Assembly (NCBI RefSeq): GCF_000002985.6
Contig: NC_003284.9
Coordinates: 14,570,001 to 14,634,000, forward strand
Source of the DNA: Caenorhabditis elegans
Taxonomy: Eukaryota > Nematoda > Chromadorea > Rhabditida > Rhabditidae
Direction: 5' to 3'
Length of the DNA: 64,000 nucleotides
Shown here: positions 11,799 through 22,970 of the stretch, one piece after another
Layout of the letters: every line of letters begins with the position of its first letter
Numbering within the stretch: the stretch's first letter is position 1
Notes under the pieces: model-generated
Databases searched by the model: none
Told to the model about the DNA's origin: nothing
The model's input: the letters and a program-made list of their open reading frames with translations, nothing else
Position numbers and translations under genes: made by a program

Positions 11799-14160
11799 AT
11801 GCTTCTCCGACTTTGTGTGGCTTTATTAGTTTTACCTGCTTGTTTGGCCTTTTGCCCAAAGCTTTTCCAAAATCAGGTTAGTATAATTATTTTAGCTTTC
11901 TATATTAACTAATTGCCATCGATTCAGACAGCATGCTCTTGCGACAGTACTGTAGAGGGGCCTGTGATCAAGTGCAGTGGACATGACGGACTTCGAATGG
12001 TTGAGAAACTCTCGACAACGACGACCATGGAAGTTAGAGAATTGGCTCTAGAGAATGCAGATATCATTGAGGTATGATAACAATTTCACTTGACTATAAA
12101 TAATGAAACTGAATATTTAGGTCGGACCAAAAGCCTTCAAGACATTGAGAATCAAGAAACTGATTCTCAGCAATAACAGAATTGAAAAGATCCATGATCA
12201 CGCCTTCACTGGTCTCGAGAATGTCATGCAAGAGCTTTCTCTGTCAGAGAACAACTTGAAAGAGGTAATCAAAAAGTAGTAAAACGCCAGATTTATATTT
12301 ATAGTTAATATTTTCAGGTTCCAACCTCAGCTCTCGCTGGACTCCGAGTGCTCAACATTCTCAGCCTGAAATGCAACAAAATCGAAAACATCACCACCAA
12401 GGCTTTTGTCAACATGACTTCCCTCATCGATGTCAACTTGGGATGCAATCAAATTTGCAGCATGGCAGCTGATACTTTCGCCAACGTCAAGATGTCTCTC
12501 CAGAACTTGATTCTTGATAATAACTGCATGACTGAATTCCCAAGCAAAGCTGTGAGAAACATGAACAACTTGATTGCTCTTCACATCAAATATAACAAGG
12601 TTAGTTTCAAAAATCTTATAACCTGAAATTATGTTTAATTTTTAGATCAACGCCATTAGACAAAACGACTTTGTTAACCTCACCTCCCTCTCCATGCTTT
12701 CCCTCAATGGAAACAACATTTCCGAAATCAAAGGAGGAGCCCTCCAGAACACACCAAATCTTCATTATCTGTATTTGAATGAGAACAATCTGCAAACTCT
12801 CGACAACGGAGTCTTGGAGCAATTCAAGCAACTCCAGGTTCTCGATCTATCTTTCAATAACTTCACTGATATTACTAAAGAAATGTTCGAGGGACTTGAA
12901 AGCATTCAGCATTTGAATCTTGACAGCAACAGAATCAGTGCTGTTGCTCCAGGAGCTTTTGCTGGAACCCCACTCCTTTTGCTCTGGCTTCCAAACAATT
13001 GCCTGACTGAAGTCTCTCAACAAACTTTAAAAGGAGCTCCATTCCTCCGCATGGTTTCTCTTTCAAATAACAATATTAGAGAAGTTCATGTATGTTTGAG
13101 TTTAAGAGAGTAATCTTCCATCTAAACAAATTCTTTTCAGGAGCTTTCTTTCGATCATCTTCCCAACCTTCACACACTTGACCTGGCCAACAACAAGATC
13201 ATGTCGCTCCAAAATAAGTCTCTGTCTGGACCTGAAAACCTTGCCGTCCGTCTTCAAGAAAACCCAGTGGTTTGCGTTAAGAACGGATTCCACGTGTTGA
13301 ACAGTGGAGAAGCTATCTGGCTCACCAATGAAGCCAACACTATTTGCAAAGGAGAATGGCAAGCCCAGACAGCCGACTTGTGTCCAAAAGCCCAGCCAAG
13401 GCCAATTAGACCAGTGTGCTGCTCCAATGAGATTACAACCACAACTACTACCACCACTACCACCACTACGCTTGCTCCAACCACCACCACAGAGGAAGAA
13501 AAGGAAGAGACAACAGAAACTACTGAAAAAGTTACTACTGTAGGAAAATCAAAGAAGACAAAGGCTACCACAACTACAGAGGAACCAGAAGATGACGAGG
13601 ATGTTTATGTTGATGATGATGAGGAGGGTACCGAGGAAGAAGAAGAAGAAGTTTCTACCACTGAAAAATCTACCACCACCACCACTACCACAACCGAGGC
13701 TTCCAAGTCTAAGAAGGTTAACATGGAGAGATTCTGGAGACTTTCCAACAAGCCAAGCGGCAAATCTCCATTCCTGAGACACTCCCAGGGAAATAAGCCA
13801 AGATACCTTCAGACGGTTTGTTTTTGTTTTTTTTTGTTATTTGTAATTTGACAACTACCTACTTACAATTTTGAACATTTTCAGACTACCGAGGCTCCAG
13901 AAGAGGAAGATGAAGCCGAGTACATTTCTGATGATGGAGGCGCCGAGGAATCTGAGGAGGCTGAGACAACTGTTGCTACCACAACAACCACAGAACCATC
14001 AGTAAAGGTTCCAGCCAGAATCAGGGAACGCCAGAGAATGTTCGCCAGCAACATTCCATGGATGGCACCAAGAACGAAGACTGACTCTGTCGAGGAGGAG
14101 TTCAGCAAGGACGATGAAGTAGAGACTGTTGAGACCGCCGAGAAGCCAGCCAGACATTAG
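11799..14160 (+). CDS. sym-1: SYM-1, secreted extracellular LRR protein
   Basis: Seven exons (11799-11876, 11928-12071, 12121-12264, 12318-12599, 12646-13089, 13141-13815, 13885-14160) give 680 residues. There is a signal peptide (MLLRLCVALLVLPACLAFCP), an N-cap (ACSCDSTVEGPVIKC), about 14 LRRs (for example LSMLSLNGNNISEIKGGAL) and a C-cap with NPVVCVKNGFHVL and TICKGEW. A long low-complexity tail alternates poly-Thr and poly-Glu/Asp segments (13430-14130). There is no membrane segment, so it should be secreted. sym-1 is known from synthetic lethality with mec-8 and acts in epidermal attachment and matrix. Several LRR intron positions match let-4, for example just before VP at the end of an LRR, which supports tandem duplication. 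The poly(A) signal at 14334 touches the stop codon of the opposing gene. Confidence 0.9.
13430..13710 (+). repeat. ACC/ACA and GAA/GAG triplet runs inside sym-1
   Basis: Part of sym-1 exon 6. Runs of Thr codons (ACC, ACA, ACT) alternate with Glu/Asp codons and give the Thr-rich and acidic tail. The triplet pattern is imperfect, so slippage plus selection for composition is likely. Confidence 0.7.
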
Positions 14161-14331
14161 TTTTCACGAATTATTCATTGTCCTATTTTTTTGAATTTTA
14201 CAATACTTTCCCCAAATTTCATACGTGTTTTGTGACTTGAATTTCTCAGCATTCCCCACCATTCTTGTTATTTCTATTTTCCCATATTCATATTGTTTGT
14301 ACTATTAATAATGACAACCGTGTCTGTGTGC

Positions 14332-17300
14332 CTAATAAAAAAACAATAACATGCCTGATAGTCGATCCATAAAACTATGATTGAAATTGCTCATCGCAGC
14401 TGAATCGTAAGGAGATGCAATCTCTCCCATTGTTAGCACTATGTACAAGCGGATTCTGGCAATGCTGGCAAGAAAATCTACTGTCACATCTGACTTCGGC
14501 TTATTTGTGTTATAGTGCTTCATATCGAGTGTTAATTGGTCCAGGAACTTTGTGAATTTGTCGCCAAGTCGAGTCAACTGCAAAATAGAAATATTAGCTA
14601 TAAACTATAAAAGTGTCATTTGGAAAATTAGATTTTCGGCAAACTTCGACTTTTAAAGATTAAACTTGACAAGTAGAAGTTAAAAGTGGAGCAGCGTCAG
14701 TGGGGAAAATGTTAAACACCACTCCCATGGTCTCAAAATAAAGGAATATCATAATAAAATTTTTCAACAAAATTTTGAAAATTTTTTATTAATGTCAAAA
14801 GTTACAATTACTTAGTTTTTGTCGCTCATCATTTTGGAAGTCGACCAAAAAAAATTGTTTTCTACATTTTTTATACTGTAATTTTGTTTTAATTATTAGT
14901 ATTAAAACATTGTAGGGGTGCGACATTGCTTTGGAATTCCTCAAAAACTTTTAAAAACATTTTGGCAATTTGCCCAAACTTTGACCGGAAATTATGAAAA
15001 ATCTCAAATTTTTTGGAGTTTTTATTAAGATATTCGGTCGTTTTAGATTGTTATAGGTGTATTTGGACAAAATACCCACTGGCGCTACTCTACCTTTGAA
15101 GGGATATGGTTAAGGGACAAAATATACCTTAAAACAGAAAATACAATAATATATGTTACAAAAGTTAACAGTTTCGAACATCCTAACATATTTTTTTGCG
15201 TACGTACCTGCAGAAACTGGTAATGGTCGACCACTACGGCAACATCCTCTGCTGGCTCCACCAAGACATTCACTTTATCTTTATCAATTGCCAAAATGCC
15301 ATTAAATGACACCTATAAAATTGAATATTTTAATTTAATATGTATAACATAAAACACTAACATCGTGCAAAAACGGAAATCCTTTGGTCTGTGGTCCATG
15401 ATCAATTTCAATCCAAACTGGTGATGTGCAAATATGAAATTTGTTGAGTCCATTTATCAATTGATTTTTCACATCACTATGCTCATCTGTGCTCTCAGAC
15501 AGAATGCGGAATCTGCTGTTCTCTTTGAAGTCGATTTGACTTGATGAGATAGAGAGTGTTGACATAGACGTAACAAGTCTTCGAGGGAAGTTGAAATCTG
15601 TGAATGGTCCTGGCAGGTTAAGGACAAGCTGAAAAAAAAAGGAATTTGAAAGAAAAGTGTAAATAATTAATTTTGTGTTTTGAAATTAATATAATATATA
15701 ATAAAGACCTAGTTCTAAATATGCCAACTATTTTTTTGAAAAAGTTTTGAAACTTGGGACACAGTGAACATCAATGTAGCATTCTCATTGACCACGAAAA
15801 ATAATAATTAAGCTACACTTCACTCACCCTTGGCATTACCAAATTGACTTTGATAGTTGGTGGTTGAATGTCCAGCTCATTTTCAGGAATAAGATTTCCG
15901 TCTTCCTGAAATTAAAGCAAATTCTCCCCTTCACCCTTGGAAACTTACAATAGCTGATGAAAGAGCATGAGCAACATAACAGCACCATCTCATCGTTCGT
16001 TCGTCAAACGAAATCGTGAATGGACCAAGTTGGAAGTACACAGCAGAGTTTGGAACCGGAAGCTTGTCCGAGTGTGGGTGGTAAAACGCGCCAAACTCCA
16101 CGTGCACAATTTGCTGGTCAGACGGTAGTGAGTGAAGGTGTCGTTCACTTTCGAACAAGTTTGTCAACGCGTCCTTCTTTGTGTTCATATCAGAAACACA
16201 TTGAATTGTCAAGTCATGAACTCGTAGAACCACAAAGAATCCTATTAGTTGGGGCCAGCAACGTTCTAGTCTTGTCCGGGTTGTTTGACCTGTAATATTG
16301 AAATTACACAAAATTATTTGTAAGTTACTGACGTATTTGTTTGGTGCAAAAATGAAACTGATTTTAACTGTTTTCAATTCATAAAGAACGAACAATTTAT
16401 AGATTCTAGATGTAAGTTCACTTCTAAAGAATTCTGCGAATTGACATTTTTTACCTTCAGCATTTCCTAGAAGTGTAAGAAATTGCTCCGACAAATGATT
16501 TCGGAACCAAGCAGCAATTGGGTTTGTATTTGAATATCTCATCCACGTGGATCTATCTGATTGAGCATGAGCTTTTGGGTAGACGTCGATGAGAACTTGA
16601 TATAGAGTAACTTGCATAGCACCGCTTTCAATATCCCAATCTGGTGGGTAATCTAAATTTTAATTTGTATAGTGCAACTATCATTCTTTGATAAAGTTTA
16701 CCACTGGCTGTATGAGCATCATCACATAAATGTAGGTCAATTTTCTTGACATGGAGATGATATGAAGTTTGGTCAAAATAGAAAATATTGTACGCAGAGG
16801 AAATTGTGCTCGCGTCGGCCGTCGCACTGTTGCCGGCGGCTTTCATAAACGGATTATCGTTCCCGCTGCTTGTGGTTATCACATCGTTTTTCTGAGACTC
16901 TTTGACAAGTTTGGCAATGTAACTGGCAAATGAGATTGCTGAGCGGAGTTGGGGAAGTGTGGCGACCCAGAGAATGTCGTCGAGGATTGTTTGAATTCTA
17001 GCGTGGATTACCGAGCCGTCTGGAAAAGATTAAAATAGAAAGGGTTTAAAGCTTGAAAAGATATAGTCTAAAATAGTTCGATCAGAGGAGACAAAGTTGA
17101 ATATTCTTGAAACTTTAATTCTTTAAATGAATTTGAAGGTGGCCCACGGCTAGTGGAAAAATGGTTTAAAACTATTCCTATAGGGCTACAACTACCAAAT
17201 ATCAATGAAACTTTTCAGAAGCTTCTGGAAATTTTCTTAATGATATTTAGTAATTTTAGCATTACAGGAATGGGATTTAGTTATTTTTCCATTGGCCGTA

Positions 17301-19086
17301 GTCCACTTTTAATTGAACATCAATTTCATTGAAAAAAATGAATTCGTAAATTTTCTATCTACTTTTTTTTTACAAAATTTTTCCTCAAAATCCAGAATAT
17401 GCTCTTATATACACACATAAAAAAATTCCCATGATTTTATGGGCAATAAAAGTTCCAAAACTGCATTTAAAACTCGGCATACGATTCAATTTTATTCCAC
17501 TTTTTTTTGTATTCTCTGCTTTACCAACAAAAACTCACCATTTACATTCTTTTTCAATGCAATTCGAATTTTTCCGCCACTCGTGATCAATCGTAATGGA
17601 GCATTGATTTTGGATCGCTGCTCATTTTTCGAAGTTTTCGCTGAGGCTTCAATGCGAAGGAGATGCCAGGAAAGCTGTAAGTTGGAGGTTTTATTTTAAG
17701 CCTATTTTAACAATTTGAATATCAGATGTTTTTTTGAAAATTTTAAAAATCCAACTATGTATTTTTCCTGAATATTTTTTTTCTAATCACATTTTTTAAG
17801 ATTCATCTTTGATGAGATATTTTTAGATTTATAATTATTCAAATTGATTCTAGAAATGTTTCTTTTTAAAAATTCACCTGCTTAAACATCAATGTTCTAT
17901 TTGTCTCCGAGCACGTAATTCTAGTCTGACGCAAGTCTTTCACTTGAGCCCATCCTGGACTTCTGCTCTCCACTGACAATCGTTGAAGCTGAAAAATTTC
18001 ATTAATTAAAACATTTTCCGGCTGAGCAAACACAAACCATAAATGAGCCTCCGAATACGTCGGAATCAAAGTTAATTTCTACAGAACTTATATACAAAGA
18101 CATGTTTTCGATGATTTTGTTCATGAAGCCGTATGAACTGCTGTCACCGAGATTTCTGCAAAAACGTGAAGGGTTTAATTTCGAAAATGGTAGAACTATG
18201 CTTACCCAAGTGGATTTGATTTTGCCTGTTTTTTATGCTCATTGGTAAGCTCCACATCCACATTGATTTCATCAATGAACTGAAATTATTTTTACGATTA
18301 TAAAAGCATGAATTTGAATGAAAAAGGAGTTTATGTGAGACTATGACACTTTTCAAAATATTTATAACTTTTTTTTTACAAAATAGAAAACGTTATCAAA
18401 AATGCAACATTTGGCAGATTTAATTTGTCTGATATAATTATTCAAAATACGAGAATAAATTTGTCTACTTCAATTTCTAATTCAAAAAAAAGAAAACAAC
18501 CTACAATCTGAATTGGGCAAGTTTTCAATTTGGTCCATGGTACATTCACAGCTACACCTGTACAGAATGCTCGTTTGATTTTCAACCACGAAGGAAGCTC
18601 CTGAAATTTTGAGTTTATGCAAGGAAAGCATGTACATTTAAAACTCACCAAAATCTCTGTCAAAACATCTTCGTTAATTTCAATAAACTGAAGTTTACTA
18701 TTTCCTTTTAACACGTCTAAGGATATCTGCTCGGGCTTCAAGTTTTTTGTGAATCTGAAAAAAAGTGAATTTTTTGAGGGTGCAAACTTGATTAAATTCC
18801 ATAGTAAAACTTTTCAAAAAAAATTTGAAATTTTATACTTATTGTCACAAGTAGCAATTACCAAGATATTTTTGGTTTTTTTAAGCGATTTGGAGCATAT
18901 TTTGGCAAAATTCCCAGTGGCGTTACAAAAATTTTAACATCCATTTTATCAACTAAACAAGGAGGGTATTATTTGAGAAAAAATATGTTTGACGTTGTCA
19001 TCGATTTTTAATATTTTTCAATACACTCAAAAATTAACTTACTTGGATAAATGTTTGACTAGCTGGTTTTTGATTATTGACGTCAT
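14332..19086 (-). CDS. Bridge-like lipid-transfer protein, UHRF1BP1/SHIP164 (BLTP3) family, short form
   Basis: Fourteen exons run from 19086 down to 14332 and give about 745 residues. The N-terminus MTSIIKNQLVKHLSKFTKN, followed by PEQISLDVLKGNSKLQ and LPSWLKIKRAFC, is the chorein-type start of the UHRF1BP1 family (human: MAGIIKKQILKHLSRFTKN). Later parts (PWTKLKTCPIQI, FIDEINVDVEL, LGPFTISFDERTMRW) fit the long beta-groove of this family, which moves lipids at membrane contacts on endosomal vesicles. Human members are about 1,440 residues, so this protein is about half length and seems to lack the C-terminal half. Exons: 19086-19043, 18754-18649, 18600-18505, 18279-18206, 18155-18038, 17988-17878, 17674-17539, 17019-16702, 16652-16455, 16289-15949, 15905-15828, 15628-15362, 15312-15208 and 14577-14332. 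Two introns carry inverted-repeat elements. It is probably C44H4.4. Confidence 0.85.
14692..15100. mobile_element. Inverted-repeat MITE with GGTGGAGTAGCGCC-type ends, intronic copy 1
   Basis: It lies in the last intron of the BLTP3-like gene. The left end reads AAAGTGGAGCAGCGTCAGTG and the right end CACTGGCGCTACTCTACCTTT, its inverted complement with a few changes. The interior is also roughly palindromic around the AT-rich centre. The same family occurs at 53.0 and 61.5 kb. There is no transposase, so it is non-autonomous. Confidence 0.7.
18790..18935. repeat. Probable right half of the same MITE family in intron 1 of the BLTP3-like gene
   Basis: The segment ends with TTGGCAAAATTCCCAGTGGCG, matching the right interior and end of the 14.7-15.1 kb copy. 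It also shares TATACTTATTGTCA-like and AAGCGATTTGGAGCAT blocks. No left terminal repeat is seen. It is degenerate and the assignment is tentative. Confidence 0.35.
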
Positions 19087-19657
19087 CTTCGGTGTACAAT
19101 TCTGCAAAAAAAATCGATTTTCAGGTGCGAACTACAAAAAACTACATAAATACACAGAAAATCATCAATAGAACATATTGAATCAAAAACAATGTGCTCA
19201 TTATTTATGCGAAAATGCATTAATTGTCCAAATTGCGACTATCGGTTTTTGCCAATGGAGCGCGTTTGGCACACGCGGCGGTGTATGCTTGGGAGGGTGC
19301 GTGCGCGCGTCGGCATGCCAATTCTCTCAACGTGTTTGTGCTTGGCTAGCCATTGCTGCTTTTTGATAAGAATAGAAACGCGTTTTGGCGTGAGAAAAAA
19401 GACCGGATATAGATTTTGAAGATTAGAATTAGAATTTTTCCCTTTTTTTAAATTGTATTTCAATATAAAAATATAATTTGATTAGAATTTTTTGTTGTTG
19501 CTCATTGAACGTTTATATAATAAAAAAGAAAGTAGAAGTAGTCAATCAACAAATTTGTTTATCGTTTGTATTAATCGTTTTCTCTGTCATTATTTCTCTA
19601 ACTCATCGTGAATTTGATTGTAGATAAGCAGGAGAGCAGTCGCAGAGCACAGGCAAA
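19087..19657. promoter_or_regulatory. Divergent promoter region shared by the BLTP3-like gene and tap-1
   Basis: 571 bases separate the two divergent start codons. A GC-richer island (about 19240-19340) stands out, with GCCAATGG (a CCAAT-box-like site) and CGCGCGTCGGCATGCC. Flanking sequence is AT-rich. I see no third gene, and the short open frames here have no support. Confidence 0.45.
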
Positions 19658-21784
19658 ATGGGGGACGACGGGTTCCTCGATCAATACCCTGCCAACACCG
19701 ATGCGGGCATTGGCACTGTGCACAGCTGCCGCTACTCAAAACAAAAAAATCCGGTGCAGAACAACGATTTTTTATCGTGCTCCATGTGCATACAGTGAGT
19801 TTATTCTACTTTTTTTGTTGCAAAATGAAACATAAACCGATCTTAATTAGGAAAAAAGTCAAATTTTACAGCAATTCAGTGGAAAATAAACTGAACGATT
19901 ACGTGGGAAAATGCAATTTTTACACTTTCCTTGTCTAGTAACACAATGAACAAAAAATGAAAAGAGAAAGTTTTGGAACGATACATTGAAGGTGTTAAAT
20001 ACAATTTGTTTGCAAGGAAGTAAATGTCACAAGTACATCAATTAAAAAATAAAACTATATTTATCGTAATTTTTTGTTAAAACATGAAAGATCATGTAGA
20101 CACAGATTAGTAGATTACATTAATAGTAAAAGTTAACAAATTTTCATTTTTCAGCAATGGACCCATCAAACTCTACGGTATTTTTTCCGGATTTAATGGT
20201 GGCGATTCAACAGCGAAGTTTGTCATGAACAGATTGGTATATGAGATTTTTGGAGAAAATCCAATTACACCAACACTACTCCCTTATCAAGTGATTTAAC
20301 AATCAAATTTTCAACTCTACAACTACATTTTCAGGTGGTGGAAGAATTTAAACGGAAATTTGAAAACGTTGCCGAGCGTTATTTGTTGATGAACACCGAT
20401 GATTTGAACAATCGACTGTTAAAGTTGGAGGAACAGTCGGAAACTGGAAATAATGCAGTATCGGAAATCAATCAAAAAGTTAGACTAAATTTTGAAATTA
20501 TTATAATCTCCCAAATTTTCAGATTCGCCAAGGTACCACTGCCATAGTAGTCATGATCATTAACCAGGACCTATATGTGCTAAATTGCGGAAACTCTCTG
20601 TAAGATTTTTGAAACTGTTTGTTAGGAATTTTTGAAAAAAAAAAACTTTCAGCGCAATTGCTATGAACAGTGAGAACGTAGTGCAGCTCAACTCAAATCT
20701 ACACAATAATGACAATCCTTTGGAGATTGTACGAATAAAAGGGCTAGGGATTAATCCGGAGGTAATTAATTTTTTTTGTAATAATTTTACAAAATAAGTT
20801 TACAGACAGTTCTGAATCCAACTAGAGCGATCGGTGACTTACAACGAACCCACCTGTTTGAAGAGACGGAAGCTTTCAAGAATGCAAAAGGACCACCGGT
20901 TATTTCTACTCCAGATGTTCAGTATACAAAGGTTTGCTATGATGAAATGTTGTTCTGGAACATTTTACGAAAAACAAGATAAAAGATCAAATTCAATGAA
21001 AATATTAGTCACAACACCTCAGATTTGATTACAAAATGAGAACATGTTTTCTTTTCTTTTTTTAAATGCTTATTTTCCAACCAACAGGTAACTTCTACTT
21101 TTAGATCGACCCATCCTGGAGACATTTGGTTCTGATCTCCGACGGTGTAGTTCAGAATCTTAAGGAAGTTGAAGTTGAAAACATCCCAACGTAAGTAGCA
21201 AACTTATGGAACTTTTTCGTCAATAACCAAGTCACACGTTTATAAAAATAAAAAATAAAATTTTCATCGATTCCCCAGTTTTCAGAGAAGTATCCGTTCG
21301 ACTAATTGAAGATCACACAGTTACAAGTACAGCGCAGGCATTGGTAGACTCGTTTGCAAGAAAGCATCGCGATGCTTACACGGTTTGTTGGATTTACCCT
21401 TTTTTAGATAAGCAAATTTGAATACAATTTACAAAATTTTACCTATTTCTTCTCAATTCAATTAAATTTGTTCAAACATTGGGCGGATGTATTTTGCTAT
21501 TCCACATTGCCATATTATTTTTATTTTATTTTCAGATGAGCGACGATAAAAATTTCTGTATCAGTAATCACAGAGAGGAAATGACTGTGATTTATGTGAA
21601 GCTCGAGGAAGATTACCAAGCGGCTCTTTACGAACAATTCGATTCAGCGATTTCGACAATGGAATCTACAAATGCAACATTGTATGAGCCCTGCTCGACA
21701 CCATATGTCGATGCTACCAACTTCAATTCTGGAAAAAATTATGAAAAGATGAAGAAACTACTTCTAACTCGACCTTCAAAATAA
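19658..21784 (+). CDS. tap-1: TAP-1, TAB1-like pseudophosphatase that binds TAK1/MOM-4
   Basis: Nine exons (19658-19794, 20155-20290, 20335-20478, 20523-20599, 20653-20761, 20806-20931, 21105-21190, 21286-21382, 21536-21784) give 386 residues. A PP2C-like fold is visible as IKLYGIFSGFNGGDS, AIVVMIINQDLYVLNCGNS, NPTRAIGDLQRTHLF and WRHLVLISDGVVQNL. Metal-binding positions expected in active PP2C enzymes are changed (DG to SG in the first motif, GDS to GNS), as in TAB1, so it should be catalytically dead. The C-terminus carries PYVDATNF, the conserved TAK1-binding motif (PYVDxA/TxF). TAP-1 is known to bind MOM-4 in the Wnt/MAPK branch that controls embryonic polarity. A poly(A) signal AATAAA overlaps the stop codon. 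A broken copy of the last exon lies downstream. Confidence 0.88.
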
Positions 21785-21865
21785 ATATTGTTGCTAGTAA
21801 ATATAAATATTTGTTATCATGTATTATGTGTTATTTTTGCGGGGAGTATGATTATGATGCTTTCA

Positions 21866-22210
21866 TTACAAATGTAACGTTATATGTGCCTATGTGGTGC
21901 CATGTGCCAGGATGTCCCATCACGGATTGATCTAGAAAAATAGCGGGATTTTTTCGCCCAAAAAAAATGCGACGTCAGCGCGTTCTTAACCATACGAAAT
22001 CAGTGGAGAACTCTGCGTCCCCTTCTCCCGCATTTTTTGTATTATTGATCTACGTAGATCAAACCAAAATGAGTAACTCTGACACCACTTGTGTGCCCTG
22101 TTCGACACCTTACGTGGAAGCTACCAATCTCAACTCTGGGAACAATTTTGAAAAGATCAAGAAACATTTTTCAAGTCGACCGTCAAAATAATTTCTATTG
22201 TTGCTACTAC
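21866..22210 (+). pseudogene. Duplicated last exon of tap-1, split by a small mobile element
   Basis: The left piece (21866-21890, TACAAATGTAACGTTATATG then TGCC) matches the parent at about 21666-21690. The right piece (22091-22210) continues the match and encodes CSTPYVEATNLNSGNNFEKI up to RPSK and a stop at 22189-22191, against CSTPYVDATNFNSGKNYEKM to RPSK in tap-1. Similarity continues past the stop (ATTGTTGCTA). Between the pieces sits palindromic element copy B. The TAK1-binding motif is altered: VD to VE, and the key Phe to Leu. No splice acceptor in frame is obvious, so I call it a relic, though use as an alternative exon is not excluded. Confidence 0.75.
21891..22090. mobile_element. 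Small palindromic element, copy B, inside the tap-1 exon copy
   Basis: It shares GATTGATCTAG, GCGGGATTTTTTCGCCC, CCCGCATTTTTTGTA and ATCTACGTAGATCAAACC with copies A and C. TGTGCC occurs on both sides (21885-21890 and 22092-22097) and may be a target-site duplication. The insertion point is well fixed because the host sequence is known from the tap-1 parent exon. Confidence 0.7.
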
Positions 22211-22814
22211 ATAGATCTAAACTTTTCTTTTCCTATTTCTTTGTTTTATTTTGAAAAAAAAATCTCTGACGAGAGATGCGGGGGAGGAGTTGCTTGAGCT
22301 GGTGTGAGATCAAATTTCTTGAATTTCACATCAACGCTTTTGTCCTGATTTTGAGACTAGATTTTTCCGTATTGGTCTTTTTCTGCATTTCAAAAAACAA
22401 GACGCAAATTCTGTTACATAATTTACCTTTTTCAACAATCGGTCGTTATCGTGAATTTGAAATGATCTGAAACGCTTATTTAGAGGCACACAGATTTGTA
22501 GGTTTTGTTGCAAGGAAAGCTTATGTCATCGCTTTTTGATCTTGACAAATGTCGTTTTTATCAGTTTAGTTTTTCAGAGAAAAAAGTTAGGATTTACACA
22601 TATAACTGGGAGCCAAAAAAATTTTTTTTTTTAATCCCGCATACCTAAAATAGTCCCAAATGTTCGGAAAACATAATAAAAACATTGAAAAATTTGGATT
22701 TTTGGAGGTTTTCACTCAAAAATTCGGTGACAACTTTTGAAATGTTCGTCGAAAAGATTGGTTGCCAATTTTTGATTGTATAGAAATTTAAAAAATTCTT
22801 TATATCTACACACT

Positions 22815-22970
22815 CACGTGGCGCCAGAATGTCCCGCTTCGGTTTGATCTACGTAGATCAACAAAAATGCGGCGGTTGAGATACAGAGTTCTCAATCTTT
22901 CTGTGCGAAAAAATCCCGCTTTTTTTGTATTTCAAACCGTATTGGTACAGCCTGACACCACTTGCGCACT
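22815..22970. mobile_element. Small palindromic element, copy C
   Basis: It starts GCGCCAGAATGTCCCGCTTC, then GGTTTGATCTACGTAGATCA, and ends CCTGACACCACTTGCGC. The end resembles that of copy B (TCTGACACCACTTGTG). It lies 725 bases from copy B in the same gap. Confidence 0.6.

Noticed and set aside
13254..13782. Val/Ser-rich minus-strand open frames opposite sym-1
   Set aside because: They are shadows of the Thr and Glu codon runs in the sym-1 exon.
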